DNA of 64,000 nucleotides from an uncultured Alphaproteobacteria bacterium. GTDB lineage: Bacteria; Pseudomonadota; Alphaproteobacteria; Rhodobacterales; Rhodobacteraceae. Below, piece after piece: positions 19,325 through 28,041 of the stretch. Where the stretch lies: the NCBI GenBank assembly GCA_929200255.1, contig CAKMYZ010000006.1, positions 62,001-126,000 of the forward strand, read 5' to 3'. The notes under the pieces are model-generated. The model made no database searches, was not told the origin of the DNA, and saw only the letters and a list, made by a program, of their open reading frames with translations. Position numbers and translations under genes: made by a program. Numbering within the stretch: the first letter of the stretch is position 1; the number at the start of each line of letters is the position of its first letter.

Positions 19325-20620
19325 ATGGCAGAAGATACAAACACCGCGACGCTGACGATCAAGGGCAAGACATATGAATTGCCAATGCATTCCCCAAATG
19401 GCGGCCCGGATGTCATCGATATTCGCAAACTTTACGCGCAGGCGGATGTGTTTACCTATGACCCCGGCTTCACCTCAACGGCGGCCTGCGACAGCACGAT
19501 CACCTTTATTGATGGCGAAAAGGGTGAACTGCTGCACCGTGGCTATCCTATCGACCAGCTGGCCAGCAAATCCCACTATCTCGAAGTGTGCTACTTGCTG
19601 CTCAATGGTGAACTGCCTTCGGCTGAACAGCTTGAAGAATTCGAAGTGCTGGTAACAAATCACACGATGATTCACGAGCAGATGCATAACTTCTTCCGTG
19701 GATTCCGTCGTGATGCACACCCCATGGCCACAATGGTTGGCGTTGTGGGTGCAATGTCTGCCTTCTATCACGACAGCACCGACATCACTGATGAGCGCCA
19801 GCGCGAGGTCGCAACCATTCGCCTGATCGCCAAGATGCCAACTGTTGCGGCAATGGCCTATAAGTACTCCATCGGTCAGCCATTTGTGTATCCGCGCAAT
19901 GATCTCGACTATGCAGCGAACTTTCTGCACATGTGCTTTTCCGTGCCTGCGCAGGAGTACCACGTAAACCCGATCCTGAGCCGGGCAATGGACCGGATTT
20001 TCACACTGCATGCAGACCACGAACAAAACGCGTCGACCTCAACTGTGCGTCTTGCGTCATCTTCGGGGGCCAACCCATTCGCCTGTATTGCGGCAGGTAT
20101 CGCCTGCCTTTGGGGTCCTGCTCACGGTGGTGCGAATCAGGCCTGCCTTGAAATGCTCAAGGAGATTGGCACGCCCGACCGCATTCCAGAGTTTATCGCC
20201 CGCGCGAAGGATAAGAACGACAGCTATCGCCTGATGGGCTTTGGCCACCGCGTTTACAAGAACTTCGATCCACGTGCGACCGTGATGAAGGAAAGCGCTG
20301 ATGAGGTTCTTGACCTGCTGGGCATTGAAAACAACCCCATCTTGCAGGTCGCCAAAGAGCTTGAGAAACAAGCGCTTGCCGATCCATATTTCGCGGAAAA
20401 GAAGCTGTTCCCGAATGTCGATTTCTATTCCGGTATTATCCTCGAGGCGATGGGTTTCCCTACCTCGATGTTCACGCCAATCTTTGCGCTAGCGCGTACC
20501 GTTGGCTGGATTTCGCAATGGAAAGAACAGCTTGCTGATCCACAGCTGAAAATCGGCCGCCCGCGCCAGTTGTATCTGGGCGAAATGGCGCGCGATTATG
20601 TCGACATCGAAAAACGCTAA
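19325..20620 (+). CDS. gltA: Citrate synthase
   Basis: Condenses acetyl-CoA with oxaloacetate at the entry to the TCA cycle. The 431 residues match the hexameric, NADH-sensitive Gram-negative type. Visible are HADHEQN (229-235), the catalytic H267 in PAHGGANQ, H308 in [13 protein letters not shown] and the aspartate in VDFYSG. A strong ribosome site AGGGGAAAG precedes the ATG. A GC-rich hairpin and T-run follow the stop. Confidence 0.97.
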   Translation: MAEDTNTATLTIKGKTYELPMHSPNGGPDVIDIRKLYAQADVFTYDPGFTSTAACDSTITFIDGEKGELLHRGYPIDQLASKSHYLEVCYLLLNGELPSAEQLEEFEVLVTNHTMIHEQMHNFFRGFRRDAHPMATMVGVVGAMSAFYHDSTDITDERQREVATIRLIAKMPTVAAMAYKYSIGQPFVYPRNDLDYAANFLHMCFSVPAQEYHVNPILSRAMDRIFTLHADHEQNASTSTVRLASSSGANPFACIAAGIACLWGPAHGGANQACLEMLKEIGTPDRIPEFIARAKDKNDSYRLMGFGHRVYKNFDPRATVMKESADEVLDLLGIENNPILQVAKELEKQALADPYFAEKKLFPNVDFYSGIILEAMGFPTSMFTPIFALARTVGWISQWKEQLADPQLKIGRPRQLYLGEMARDYVDIEKR

Positions 20621-20626
20621 AGGATT

Positions 20627-20655
20627 GGGGGTCGCCATGGGGCGGCCCCTTTCAT
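20627..20655 (+). terminator. Probable gltA terminator
   Basis: Seven bases after the gltA stop, GGGGGTCGCC pairs with GGCGGCCCC around ATGG, followed by TTTC. The stem is strong but imperfect and the T-run is short, so termination may be partial. Confidence 0.5.
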
Positions 20656-20659
20656 TGCT

Positions 20660-21163
20660 ATGCTGAAAACCGAACGCTTGGTTCTGCGGGCTGCGACCCA
20701 GCACGACCTGATGGATCTTTATGCGATCTTCAGCGACCGCCGCGCCATGCAATATTGGTCCACTGCGCCGCATGACAGCCCCGAACGGACCCAGCAGAAT
20801 CTGGACCGGCTGATCGCCTCAGCGGAAAAGCAGCTTACCTATTTCGTGATCGAAATGGATGGGCGCGCGATTGGAACCGCAGGCATGTATAGAGAGGATG
20901 AGATCGGATTCCTGCTGCATCCGGACTACTGGCGGCAGGGTATCGTGAAAGAGGCGATGCGGACCATCATCCCGCATTTGTTCGATAACACCGATGTGAC
21001 GCAACTCACTGCCGGCGCTGACCCACGAAATGTGGCGTCCATCAGTATGCTCAAATCACTGGGGTTTGAAGAAACAGGACGCGCTGAGAGGACCCACTAC
21101 ATCGAAGGTGTCTGGTCGGACAGTGTTTACTTCGCCTTGCCCCGCCCCAAACCTTCGGTCTAA
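20660..21163 (+). CDS. GNAT family N-acetyltransferase
   Basis: A 167-residue acetyltransferase of the RimJ/RimL-like group, beginning with the typical LKTERLVLRAAT. The acetyl-CoA region (about residues 95-135) is less canonical, with GFLLHPDYWRQGIVKEA standing for the usual Q/RxxGxA loop. C-terminal NVASISMLKSLGF matches the family's helix-strand motif. The acceptor cannot be predicted. Short spacing after gltA suggests weak co-transcription. Confidence 0.85.
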   Translation: MLKTERLVLRAATQHDLMDLYAIFSDRRAMQYWSTAPHDSPERTQQNLDRLIASAEKQLTYFVIEMDGRAIGTAGMYREDEIGFLLHPDYWRQGIVKEAMRTIIPHLFDNTDVTQLTAGADPRNVASISMLKSLGFEETGRAERTHYIEGVWSDSVYFALPRPKPSV

Positions 21164-21327
21164 GAAGGCGGCGGTCATCAGTTCACCAAGGCGTCGCCGA
21201 CCCGACCGGGTCACGCTAAACCTGATATTGGCAAGACGACCATCGCTGACCTTTTCATAGGCCGGACGACAAGGGCGACCATCACCCGCGATAGGCGGGA
21301 CCGGCTTTCATTGTGAAAGGCCACCCC

Positions 21328-21876
21328 ATGACGAAAGAGCATATCTCAATCACAATCGACGATCTGTCGATGTTCGCAAAGTCACTGCGCAACAAACTCA
21401 AACAACGTGAAACGCTGCCCGGCCATGCCACGATGCTTGGGTTGGTGGCAAAGGCGGCGGGTTACGACAACTACCAGCATCTTAAGGCATTGGCACCGCC
21501 GCGCGTTACGCAAAAGCCCAACAAGCAGATGGTAAGAGCGTCGCGCATCTGGAAGGATGGCGTGATGACCCGCTGGCCCAAACAAACCGCGGTGCAAGGT
21601 CTGTGTCTTTGGGTGTTTTGGGCAGATATGCCCGCACGCGTTGATATGACAGAAAAAGACGTGAATGCGATCCTGAACGCGCGTCACAGCTTTGCGGATC
21701 ACGCGCTGCTGCGGCGATCACTGGTGGAACACCGCCTGGTTCAGCGCACGATTGATGGCCGCGTCTATCGGCGGATTGAACAGGCACCACCGGCCGATGT
21801 CGCCCATCTGATAGCTGCTCAGCGTCCTTCGAACACAGCTTTGCGTTTTTCAAGGAAAGCCACGACGCCTTCCTGA
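21328..21876 (+). CDS. DUF2087 domain protein
   Basis: A 182-residue cytosolic protein of unknown function. The C-terminal half (about 80-155) fits DUF2087: RWPKQ near the start, then DVNAILNARHSFADHALLRR and LVQRTIDGRVYRR, a winged-helix-like pattern found in putative transcription factors. The N-terminal part has a GYDNYQHLKAL segment. The ATG at 21328 is preceded by GAAAGG. Its last 19 codons overlap the convergent crotonase gene by 58 bases, so both proteins are coded by the same DNA there. Confidence 0.7.
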   Translation: MTKEHISITIDDLSMFAKSLRNKLKQRETLPGHATMLGLVAKAAGYDNYQHLKALAPPRVTQKPNKQMVRASRIWKDGVMTRWPKQTAVQGLCLWVFWADMPARVDMTEKDVNAILNARHSFADHALLRRSLVEHRLVQRTIDGRVYRRIEQAPPADVAHLIAAQRPSNTALRFSRKATTPS

Positions 21877-22595
21877 AAATCGCGGGTTGTGCCGCAGTGC
21901 CCTTGCATTTTCGCCTCAAGCGCCAGCTGATCGTCCAGTGAGTTTTCAAACGAACCGCGGATTGCCGCCTTTAGCTCGCGGTAGGCGACAGTCGGGCCTT
22001 GGGCCAGTTGCGCAGCGCGGCCTTCGACATGTTCGCGAAAGCTTGCGGCGGGTGCCGTTTCATAGATCATGCCCATGTCACTGGCCTCGGTCGCGCTGAT
22101 TTTATCGGCGAATAGTGCCGCCCCCATGGCCTTGGCTACCCCCATCTGACGGGGCAACCAATAGGTGCCGCCCGCATCGGGAATTAGGCCGATCCGCGTG
22201 AATGCCTGAATGAAATATGCCTCCTCTGATGCGATCACCACATCAGCGGCAAGTGCCAGGTTGGCCCCTGCCCCGGCAGCGGGCCCATTCACGGCGGAGA
22301 TCGTGGGAATATTGCAATCAAAAATCGCTTTGAGCATGGGCACATATTCATCGCGCAATGTGCGTTCCAGATCCATGGATGTCGCATTGTCGCCACCGCC
22401 AAGATCCTGACCAGAGCAAAACGCCTTGCCTGCCCCGGTGATGACCAGCACGCGCGCCTCTTTTTCCGCAGCTTTTACCGCATGTGTGATTTCGGCGCGC
22501 ATCTGCGTATTCAGCGCGTTCATCATATCGGGACGGTTTAACGTGATGACCCCAACCGAATTGCGGATCATGAGTTTGATTGCCTGATAGTCCAT
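21819..22595 (-). CDS. Enoyl-CoA hydratase/isomerase (PaaG-like)
   Basis: A 258-residue crotonase. It carries the CoA and oxyanion-hole blocks FCSGQDLGG (about 59-67) and NGPAAGAGANLALAADV (about 102-118), and the active-site region FTRIGLIPDAGGTYWLP. The last is characteristic of PaaG/PaaB-type 1,2-epoxyphenylacetyl-CoA isomerases, where the aspartate of PDAGG is catalytic. No other phenylacetate genes are nearby, so a general fatty-acid role is possible. The ATG at 22595 fits the family start MDYQAIKL. A TGAAC/GTTCA inverted repeat lies about 50 bases upstream. Confidence 0.8.
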   Translation of the reverse strand: MDYQAIKLMIRNSVGVITLNRPDMMNALNTQMRAEITHAVKAAEKEARVLVITGAGKAFCSGQDLGGGDNATSMDLERTLRDEYVPMLKAIFDCNIPTISAVNGPAAGAGANLALAADVVIASEEAYFIQAFTRIGLIPDAGGTYWLPRQMGVAKAMGAALFADKISATEASDMGMIYETAPAASFREHVEGRAAQLAQGPTVAYRELKAAIRGSFENSLDDQLALEAKMQGHCGTTRDFQEGVVAFLEKRKAVFEGR

Positions 22596-22640
22596 GCGAT
22601 ATCCTTTGCGCAAATTGCCGGCGTCTAAAGGTTAACTTAG

Positions 22641-22656
22641 TGAACTGATCGGTTCA
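22641..22656. promoter_or_regulatory. Palindrome upstream of crotonase gene
   Basis: TGAACTGATCGGTTCA is an inverted repeat with TGAAC and GTTCA arms around a GATC centre and one mismatched pair. It lies between ccmH and the crotonase, where a promoter for the latter would be. The form suits a TetR-type repressor; this is inference. Confidence 0.4.
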
Positions 22657-22674
22657 GGAAAGCCCTTCGCAGCG

Positions 22675-23115
22675 TCACGAGCGTAATATTTTCTCTAATT
22701 CCGCTTTTTCTGCGTCACTCAGCCCCTCATCGGCGACAGGTCTGCGCCGGATGGCCGTCCAGCCGATGCCCAGGGCAATCAGAAACAATGCCGGTGCGGC
22801 AAACCACAGGATCAGGTTTGCGCCGCGTGTGTTGGGCTGCAACAGGACAAACTCCCCGTAACGCGCAACCATGAAATTGATGGCCTCGGCATCCGTATCA
22901 CCTGCTACAAGCCGTTCGCGCAGCACGATCCGCAACTCCTTGGCAAGTGCGGCATTGCTTTCGTCGATACTTTCATTCTGGCAGACAGGGCAGCGCAGCC
23001 CTTGCGAGATCGACCGCGCGCGTTCTTCCAAAACCGGATCATCCAGCATTTCACCCGGCTCAACCGCCCAAAGCGGTGCTGCCAGCAAACACAGGGTGAG
23101 CAGCAGCCATCTCAT
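22675..23115 (-). CDS. ccmH: Cytochrome c-type biogenesis protein CcmH
   Basis: Thiol-active subunit of cytochrome c maturation system I that reduces or binds the apocytochrome CxxCH motif. The 146 residues have a signal peptide (1-17), the redox motif RCPVC in LRCPVCQNESI (about 42), one C-terminal membrane helix (about 103-122) and a short charged tail. Overlaps ccmF by four bases. No CcmI-like extension is present. Confidence 0.95.
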   Translation of the reverse strand: MRWLLLTLCLLAAPLWAVEPGEMLDDPVLEERARSISQGLRCPVCQNESIDESNAALAKELRIVLRERLVAGDTDAEAINFMVARYGEFVLLQPNTRGANLILWFAAPALFLIALGIGWTAIRRRPVADEGLSDAEKAELEKILRS

Positions 23116-25088
23116 TGTGCTGGCACCGCTTTTGCGGTTGGCTTTTTGGCTGCTGCAGCCCCAACCCGCAAACGTCGGTCAGAGAGCGAGAGACACCCAC
23201 CCAAGGCCATCAGGATCGCGCCACCCCAGATCCAATTGGCAAAGGGTTTGACGTAGACGCGCACCGCCCAGCCGCCGCCCTCTTGCGGATCACCAATCAC
23301 GACATAAAGGTCGCGCAGAATGCCGTTGGCAATTGCGGCCTCTGTTGTGGGCATATTGGCCACCTGGTAGAACCGCTTTTCCGGTTCCAGCGTTGTCACT
23401 TCGCGGGTGCCGCGCCAGATTGAGATCTCGGCCAGCGTGGTCAGGTAGTTTGGCCCTCTTTCTTGGCGCACATTATCAAGCTGAAAGCTGAATTGCCCCA
23501 CATCCCAGCGGTCGCCCACCTCCGCAACGCGGATGTCTTCCTTTTGCCAGGCCAGCATCGCGGCAATCCCAAAAATCGTGACACCCATACCGATATGGGC
23601 GGTCGCCTTGCCCCAATCCGCGCGCGGCAGACGGCGCATACGGCGCAAACGGTCCGCCAGTCCTTCGCGCCCGCTGCGCATCCAAAGATCAGCAACAGCA
23701 CCGCCAACCACCCAGACACCAAGCGCCACCCCGATGGGGCCAAGGGCAGAGTTGCCGCTTTGGATCGCATAAGCCAGCCCCGCCAATGCCACAGCAAGGA
23801 TCAACCACCCCAGCAAAGGCTTTGCCGCGCGGCCCAGCGTCCCGCGCTTCCAGGCCAGGATCGAACCCAGCGGCAGGACAATCGCCAGCGCCACCATGAA
23901 GGGTGTAAAAGCTGCGTCAAAAAATGGGGGTCCAACCGACAGGGTCCGGTCAAAAAGCAGCTCGGCCACCAAAGGCCAGATCGTGCCGATGAACACCACA
24001 AAGCTGCTGACAGCCAGCAGAATATTGTTCAGGATCAGTGCGCTTTCCCGGCTCACGGTCGAAAAGACACCTTTGGATTCCATCGCTCCTGCCCGGACGG
24101 CAAAGAGCGTCAGTGCGCCGCCAAGGAAGATCGCCAGAATGATCAGGATCAGCATGCCCCGCTCTGGGTCATTGGCAAAGGCATGAACCGAGGTCAGCAC
24201 ACCCGAGCGCACAATAAACGCCCCCAGCAGCGAAAATCCGAAGGCCAGAATGGCTAGCAGGATCGTCCAGCTTTTCAACGCCTCGCGCTTTTCCACCACA
24301 ATGGCCGAATGCAGCAAGGCAGCAGCGATGAGCCACGGCATGAAGGACGCGTTTTCAACCGGGTCCCAGAACCAGAAACCGCCCCAACCCAGCTCATAAT
24401 AGGCCCACCAGGACCCCAGCGCGATACCAACGGTCAGGAACATCCAGGCCGCAAGTGTCCACGGGCGCACCCAACGGCCCCAGGCCGCATCAACCCGTCC
24501 CTCGATCAGGGCCGCGACAGCAAAGGAAAACGACATGCTCAAGCCGACATAGCCAAGGTAAAGGAATGGTGGGTGAAAGGCCAAACCCGGGTCCTGCAAC
24601 AGTGGGTTCAGGTCGCGCCCGTTCAAGGGGGGGACTTCAAGGCGCAGGAAGGGGTTGGAGGTGAAGATCACAAAGGCAAAAAAAGCAACTGCGATAGCCG
24701 CCTGCACCGCCAGAACCCGCGCCCGCAACCGTGCGGGCAACCCATCACCGAACCATGCGGCAAGGGCCCCGAACAGTGTCAGGATCAGTACCCAGAGCAG
24801 CATAGAGCCCTCGTGGTTCCCCCAAACACCCGTGATCTTGTAGATCATCGGCTTGTCGGTATGGGAATTAAGGTACACCAGTTGTAGCGAGAAATCAGAG
24901 GTAACAAAGCCCCAGGTCAGCACCGCAAAGGCAAAACCCGTCAGCAGAAACTGCACAGTGGCCGCAGGTTCGGCCACGGCCATCCAGCCTGCATTGCCCC
25001 GATGCGCACCAACCAAAGGCACGATCATCTGCACAATCGCAACGCCAAACGCCAGAATCAGTGCAAAATGTCCAAGTTCGATCAACAT
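23112..25088 (-). CDS. ccmF: Haem lyase CcmF
   Basis: Large inner-membrane haem-handling protein that, with CcmH, attaches haem to apocytochrome c. The ATG at 25088 (MLIELGHFAL) gives 658 residues; a longer frame upstream has no support. The tryptophan-rich WWD domain is seen in ELGWGGFWFWDPVENAS (about residue 230-246). Numerous hydrophobic segments alternate along the chain. It is separated from ccmE by three lysis-type genes on the same strand, an unusual interruption of the ccm operon. Confidence 0.96.
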   Translation of the reverse strand: MLIELGHFALILAFGVAIVQMIVPLVGAHRGNAGWMAVAEPAATVQFLLTGFAFAVLTWGFVTSDFSLQLVYLNSHTDKPMIYKITGVWGNHEGSMLLWVLILTLFGALAAWFGDGLPARLRARVLAVQAAIAVAFFAFVIFTSNPFLRLEVPPLNGRDLNPLLQDPGLAFHPPFLYLGYVGLSMSFSFAVAALIEGRVDAAWGRWVRPWTLAAWMFLTVGIALGSWWAYYELGWGGFWFWDPVENASFMPWLIAAALLHSAIVVEKREALKSWTILLAILAFGFSLLGAFIVRSGVLTSVHAFANDPERGMLILIILAIFLGGALTLFAVRAGAMESKGVFSTVSRESALILNNILLAVSSFVVFIGTIWPLVAELLFDRTLSVGPPFFDAAFTPFMVALAIVLPLGSILAWKRGTLGRAAKPLLGWLILAVALAGLAYAIQSGNSALGPIGVALGVWVVGGAVADLWMRSGREGLADRLRRMRRLPRADWGKATAHIGMGVTIFGIAAMLAWQKEDIRVAEVGDRWDVGQFSFQLDNVRQERGPNYLTTLAEISIWRGTREVTTLEPEKRFYQVANMPTTEAAIANGILRDLYVVIGDPQEGGGWAVRVYVKPFANWIWGGAILMALGGCLSLSDRRLRVGAAAAKKPTAKAVPAQ

Positions 25089-25163
25089 AGGGCAATGCAT
25101 ACCGCAAACCCTGACCGGACAACATAGAGGGCGGGTCACTTTTGAGGGCGCAATTGCCGCACC

Positions 25164-25370
25164 TCAAACGATGGCAAGCCCACCTTGCATCACATAAGTC
25201 ACCCCCGCCATCAGCAGCCCGCCAATGATCAGCCGCACCAGCCACTTCAGCGTGTCCTCAATCGCGCTCAGGCGGTCAGAGACATTCAACCGATGCACCT
25301 CATCGACGGCATTGCGTGTCTCAAGCGCGCCGATCCGTCGGGTCAGCTGATCAATGCGATCACCCTCCAT
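25164..25370 (-). CDS. XhlA-like small membrane protein
   Basis: A 68-residue protein starting at the ATG at 25370. Residues 1-40 form a charged amphipathic coiled coil (LTRRIGALETRN, SDRLSAIEDTLKW). Residues about 42-63 are one transmembrane helix (LVRLIIGGLLMAGVTYVM). This plan matches the XhlA/haemolysin family of phage lysis cassettes, where XhlA works with a holin and endolysin. Its start lies inside the end of the holin gene (11-base overlap), supporting a lysis role. A longer frame to 25448 would overlap the holin more and looks wrong. Family membership is inferred from architecture only. Confidence 0.6.
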   Translation of the reverse strand: MEGDRIDQLTRRIGALETRNAVDEVHRLNVSDRLSAIEDTLKWLVRLIIGGLLMAGVTYVMQGGLAIV

Positions 25371-25860
25371 GGCGGGCCAGCCATTCCTGTAAGGCCGGGT
25401 TCTGCAGTGCAGGTGTTTCTGACGCAGAGCTGGGCTTTGTGACGGCAAGGCTCATCGCGACAGCGCGTTGAAAATCCTGCGCTTTCGCCTGATGCCGTGC
25501 ACCGAAGTAAAAGCTCACAATGGCTCCCATCAGCCACCACAATGGCTCTGGCACCAAGGCCAGCCCCTGCATGCCTGCGGCAAAGCGGTCAGGGTCAATC
25601 ATCGCCATGACAAACAGCCAGATCGTACCAAGCGCCAGTGCTGGGCGCGGCAAACGGTTCAGCGCATCAACCAAACGGTCAAACAAACCCCGCCGGGGAT
25701 GCACGAATTCGGCTGCAAACTGTTGCAGACTGCGGGCCTTGGCGTCGGCCGCACGCACGGCCTCATTCTCGGCATTCTCGCGAAACACTTGCGCCGTTTC
25801 AGCCACGACATTGCGCCCGTCGCCAAACAGAAAGCTCATCAAACCAGAGATCAAACCCAT
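25360..25860 (-). CDS. GTA-type three-TM holin
   Basis: A 166-residue protein matching the holin family linked to gene transfer agent release (GTA_holin_3TM). The N-terminus is a short hydrophobic segment (LISGLMSFLFG), the middle has NRLPRPALALGTIWLF, and the third segment is EPLWWLMGAIVSFYFGARHQ. The last block is the clearest family mark. Holins make inner-membrane holes that let the endolysin reach peptidoglycan. It overlaps the endolysin by 10 bases and the XhlA-like gene by 11. In Rhodobacter capsulatus, GTA release depends on an endolysin-holin pair encoded away from the capsid genes. Confidence 0.8.
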   Translation of the reverse strand: MGLISGLMSFLFGDGRNVVAETAQVFRENAENEAVRAADAKARSLQQFAAEFVHPRRGLFDRLVDALNRLPRPALALGTIWLFVMAMIDPDRFAAGMQGLALVPEPLWWLMGAIVSFYFGARHQAKAQDFQRAVAMSLAVTKPSSASETPALQNPALQEWLARHGG

Positions 25861-26462
25861 TGTGCTGTCCTTTCGCGGTGCTGTGCGTCGGTCAGGTGAA
25901 AGCGGGGTGCGATGAACTCCTCGGCGCGGATGATCCAGCCCCCCTTGCCGCCATCCCGGCGACGTGCGTATTTGCGACTTTGGGTGCGATTGTCGGCAAG
26001 ACCGTAGTAATAATTGCGCCGCGCGATGCCGTAAGCATCAACCAGATGGTCTGGTGCGGCCTCAAGGGCCTGTTTGGCTGCATTGATCGTCTGCGGCCCG
26101 ATCACACCATCAACCGTCACCGATATCCGCATTTCGACAAACAGGCGTTGCAGGACCTTCACCGCATTCGCACCGGCGTTGACATACATATCAAAGACTG
26201 TCGCTTGCAGCGTTTGCGGCAATTGGTCGATCTTCGGGCGGCGAAAATAATGTTCCACAAAGATTGAGACAGCATGGGCACGGGTCAGCACCCGCACATC
26301 ATCACTGTCAATGTTGCCATCCCCATCCAGATCCAGGCCAAGGCGGCGCATTGTATGAATGGTAACACCGTATTTCGTGGCCCCGCCGGGATCATCGGGA
26401 TCGTTCACATAGCCGCCTTCGCGGGCGACGATATCTTGCGCGATTTGAGTGACTGTTTGCAT
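25851..26462 (-). CDS. Holin-associated N-acetylmuramidase (GH108 endolysin)
   Basis: A 203-residue peptidoglycan hydrolase. Residues 12-33 carry the glycoside hydrolase 108 signature: catalytic E15 in REGGY, then DPGGATKYGVT. The C-terminal half (about 95-165) resembles the PG_binding_3 domain with VDGVIGPQTINAAK. No signal peptide is seen, as expected for an endolysin exported through a holin. Residues 44-55 form an EF-hand-like loop (D44, D46, D48, G49, I51, D52, D55), so calcium may matter. GAAGGGG precedes the ATG. The gene follows ccmE after 45 bases. Confidence 0.85.
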   Translation of the reverse strand: MQTVTQIAQDIVAREGGYVNDPDDPGGATKYGVTIHTMRRLGLDLDGDGNIDSDDVRVLTRAHAVSIFVEHYFRRPKIDQLPQTLQATVFDMYVNAGANAVKVLQRLFVEMRISVTVDGVIGPQTINAAKQALEAAPDHLVDAYGIARRNYYYGLADNRTQSRKYARRRDGGKGGWIIRAEEFIAPRFHLTDAQHRERTAQWV

Positions 26463-26507
26463 CCTTGCCCCTTCCGTCAGATCGGGGGCAAAGGTGCAGC
26501 TTAATCG

Positions 26508-26978
26508 TTAATTGGTGACGACAGCACCGTCCGGGCCAACGTAGGTACCCTGTTCCTTGAGTGCGTCAATCACCTCTGACGGCATGTATGTTTCATCGTG
26601 TTTTGCAAGAATTTCAACAGCTTCAAAGCGACCGTTGACGTAATTTCCCTGCGCCACCATGCCCTGACCTTCCTCAAAAAGATCAGGAAGGATGCCGGTG
26701 TAGACAACCGGCACGACAGCACCGCCATCGGTCACTGAAAAACTGACCTGCTCACCCTGGCCACGTACCAGTGACCCGTCTTGCACCAGCCCGCCGATGC
26801 GGAAGCGTTCGTTGGGCGGCGGCGGCGCTTCGACCACTTCCGATGGCGAGCGGAAGAACTGAAAGCTGTCGTCCGGCAGGAACCACAAAAGCACCAGGAC
26901 AAGCGCAATGCTGACCCCCGCCATGGAAATCACCTGGATGCGGCGACGCTTCTTGAGGCTTTTGAGCCCCCCGCTCAT
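26508..26978 (-). CDS. ccmE: Haem chaperone CcmE
   Basis: Periplasmic haem carrier of cytochrome c maturation system I. The 156 residues have an N-terminal signal anchor (about 14-35), an OB-fold domain and the haem-binding histidine H127 in KHDETYMP, with Y131 four residues on. The ATG overlaps the argC stop by four bases, so it is translated from the argC message. The stop region holds TTAACGATTAA, two TTAA half-sites with the wrong spacing for CtrA. Confidence 0.96.
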   Translation of the reverse strand: MSGGLKSLKKRRRIQVISMAGVSIALVLVLLWFLPDDSFQFFRSPSEVVEAPPPPNERFRIGGLVQDGSLVRGQGEQVSFSVTDGGAVVPVVYTGILPDLFEEGQGMVAQGNYVNGRFEAVEILAKHDETYMPSEVIDALKEQGTYVGPDGAVVTN

Positions 26979-28003
26979 GGGAAGACCGGGGCCAGCATCA
27001 GCCCCTCCGTCTCGGTCAGGCCCAGCATCAGGTTGGCGTTCTGCAAGGCTTGACCTGACGACCCTTTGGTCAAGTTATCCAGGGCCGCAATCACAATCGC
27101 CCGGCCCGGCACACGGTCCGCGACCACACCGATATGGCAGAAATTCGATGCACGCACATGTTTCATTGATGGCGTTTGTCCCATTGGCAGCACCTCTATA
27201 AACGGCTCGGCCGCATACGCGGCGTTCAGCGTATCATATATGGCCTGCGCATCGCCCTGCACATAGGTGGTGGCCAAAATGCCGCGGTTGGCGGGGATCA
27301 GATGCGGGGTGAACTGCACTTGGACGGGCCGCCCGGCAATGGCCGAGAATTCCTGATCGAACTCTCCCAGATGCCGGTGGGTGCCACCAACGGCATAGCC
27401 ATGCGCCCCTTCTGACAGTTCCGCGTGCAACAGATTCTCCTTCAGGCTGCGCCCTGCACCCGACACTGCCGCCTTCAGATCAATGATGATATGATCCAGA
27501 TCAATCACGCCCGCTTCAATCAACGGACGCAGTGCGTATTGCCCGGTCGCCGCATTGCAGCCCGTGCCAGCGACCAAACGCGCTAGCTTGATCTGTTCAC
27601 GATAGAATTCGGTCAGGCCGTACACGGCCTCGCCCTGCATTTCGGTCGCTGCGTGACCTTTGCCATACCATTTTTCATAGTCAGCCGGGTCGCGCAGCCG
27701 GAAATCTGCGGACAGATCCACAATTTTCAGTGTCTTGGGTAGTTGCGAAATCACCGCCTGCGATGTGGCGTGTGGCAAGGCACAGAACACCAGATCAACG
27801 CCGGAAAGGTCCATATCTTCAATGGTAGTCAGCACAGGCAGGTCCAGATGGCGCAGATGCGGAAACACATCGGCCATGGCCATGCCTGCTTTGGAATTGC
27901 CCGACAGGCCAGTGATGTTCAGGCGCGGGTGCGTTGCGATCAGGCGCACAAGTTCGGCACCGGTGTAACCAGAAGCGCCAAGAATGGCGACGTTGTAGGT
28001 CAT
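26975..28003 (-). CDS. argC: N-acetyl-gamma-glutamyl-phosphate reductase
   Basis: NADPH-dependent third step of arginine synthesis, making N-acetylglutamate semialdehyde. The 342 residues show the nucleotide-binding [10 protein letters not shown] (9-18) and the catalytic C149 in [12 protein letters not shown], the long (type 1) ArgC form. It is the first gene of a leftward unit that continues with ccmE, the lysis cassette and ccmF-ccmH. Confidence 0.96.
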   Translation of the reverse strand: MTYNVAILGASGYTGAELVRLIATHPRLNITGLSGNSKAGMAMADVFPHLRHLDLPVLTTIEDMDLSGVDLVFCALPHATSQAVISQLPKTLKIVDLSADFRLRDPADYEKWYGKGHAATEMQGEAVYGLTEFYREQIKLARLVAGTGCNAATGQYALRPLIEAGVIDLDHIIIDLKAAVSGAGRSLKENLLHAELSEGAHGYAVGGTHRHLGEFDQEFSAIAGRPVQVQFTPHLIPANRGILATTYVQGDAQAIYDTLNAAYAAEPFIEVLPMGQTPSMKHVRASNFCHIGVVADRVPGRAIVIAALDNLTKGSSGQALQNANLMLGLTETEGLMLAPVFP

Positions 28004-28041
28004 GTCTTTATCCCTTGGGATGGAATGTCTTGGTATTGGGT

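Noticed and set aside
25164..26462. A prophage remnant
   Set aside because: Only lysis genes are present, all intact and overlapping; there is no integrase, att repeat or capsid gene. A domesticated GTA cassette is more likely.
26501..26513. A CtrA site upstream of the endolysin
   Set aside because: The two TTAA halves are only three bases apart instead of seven.
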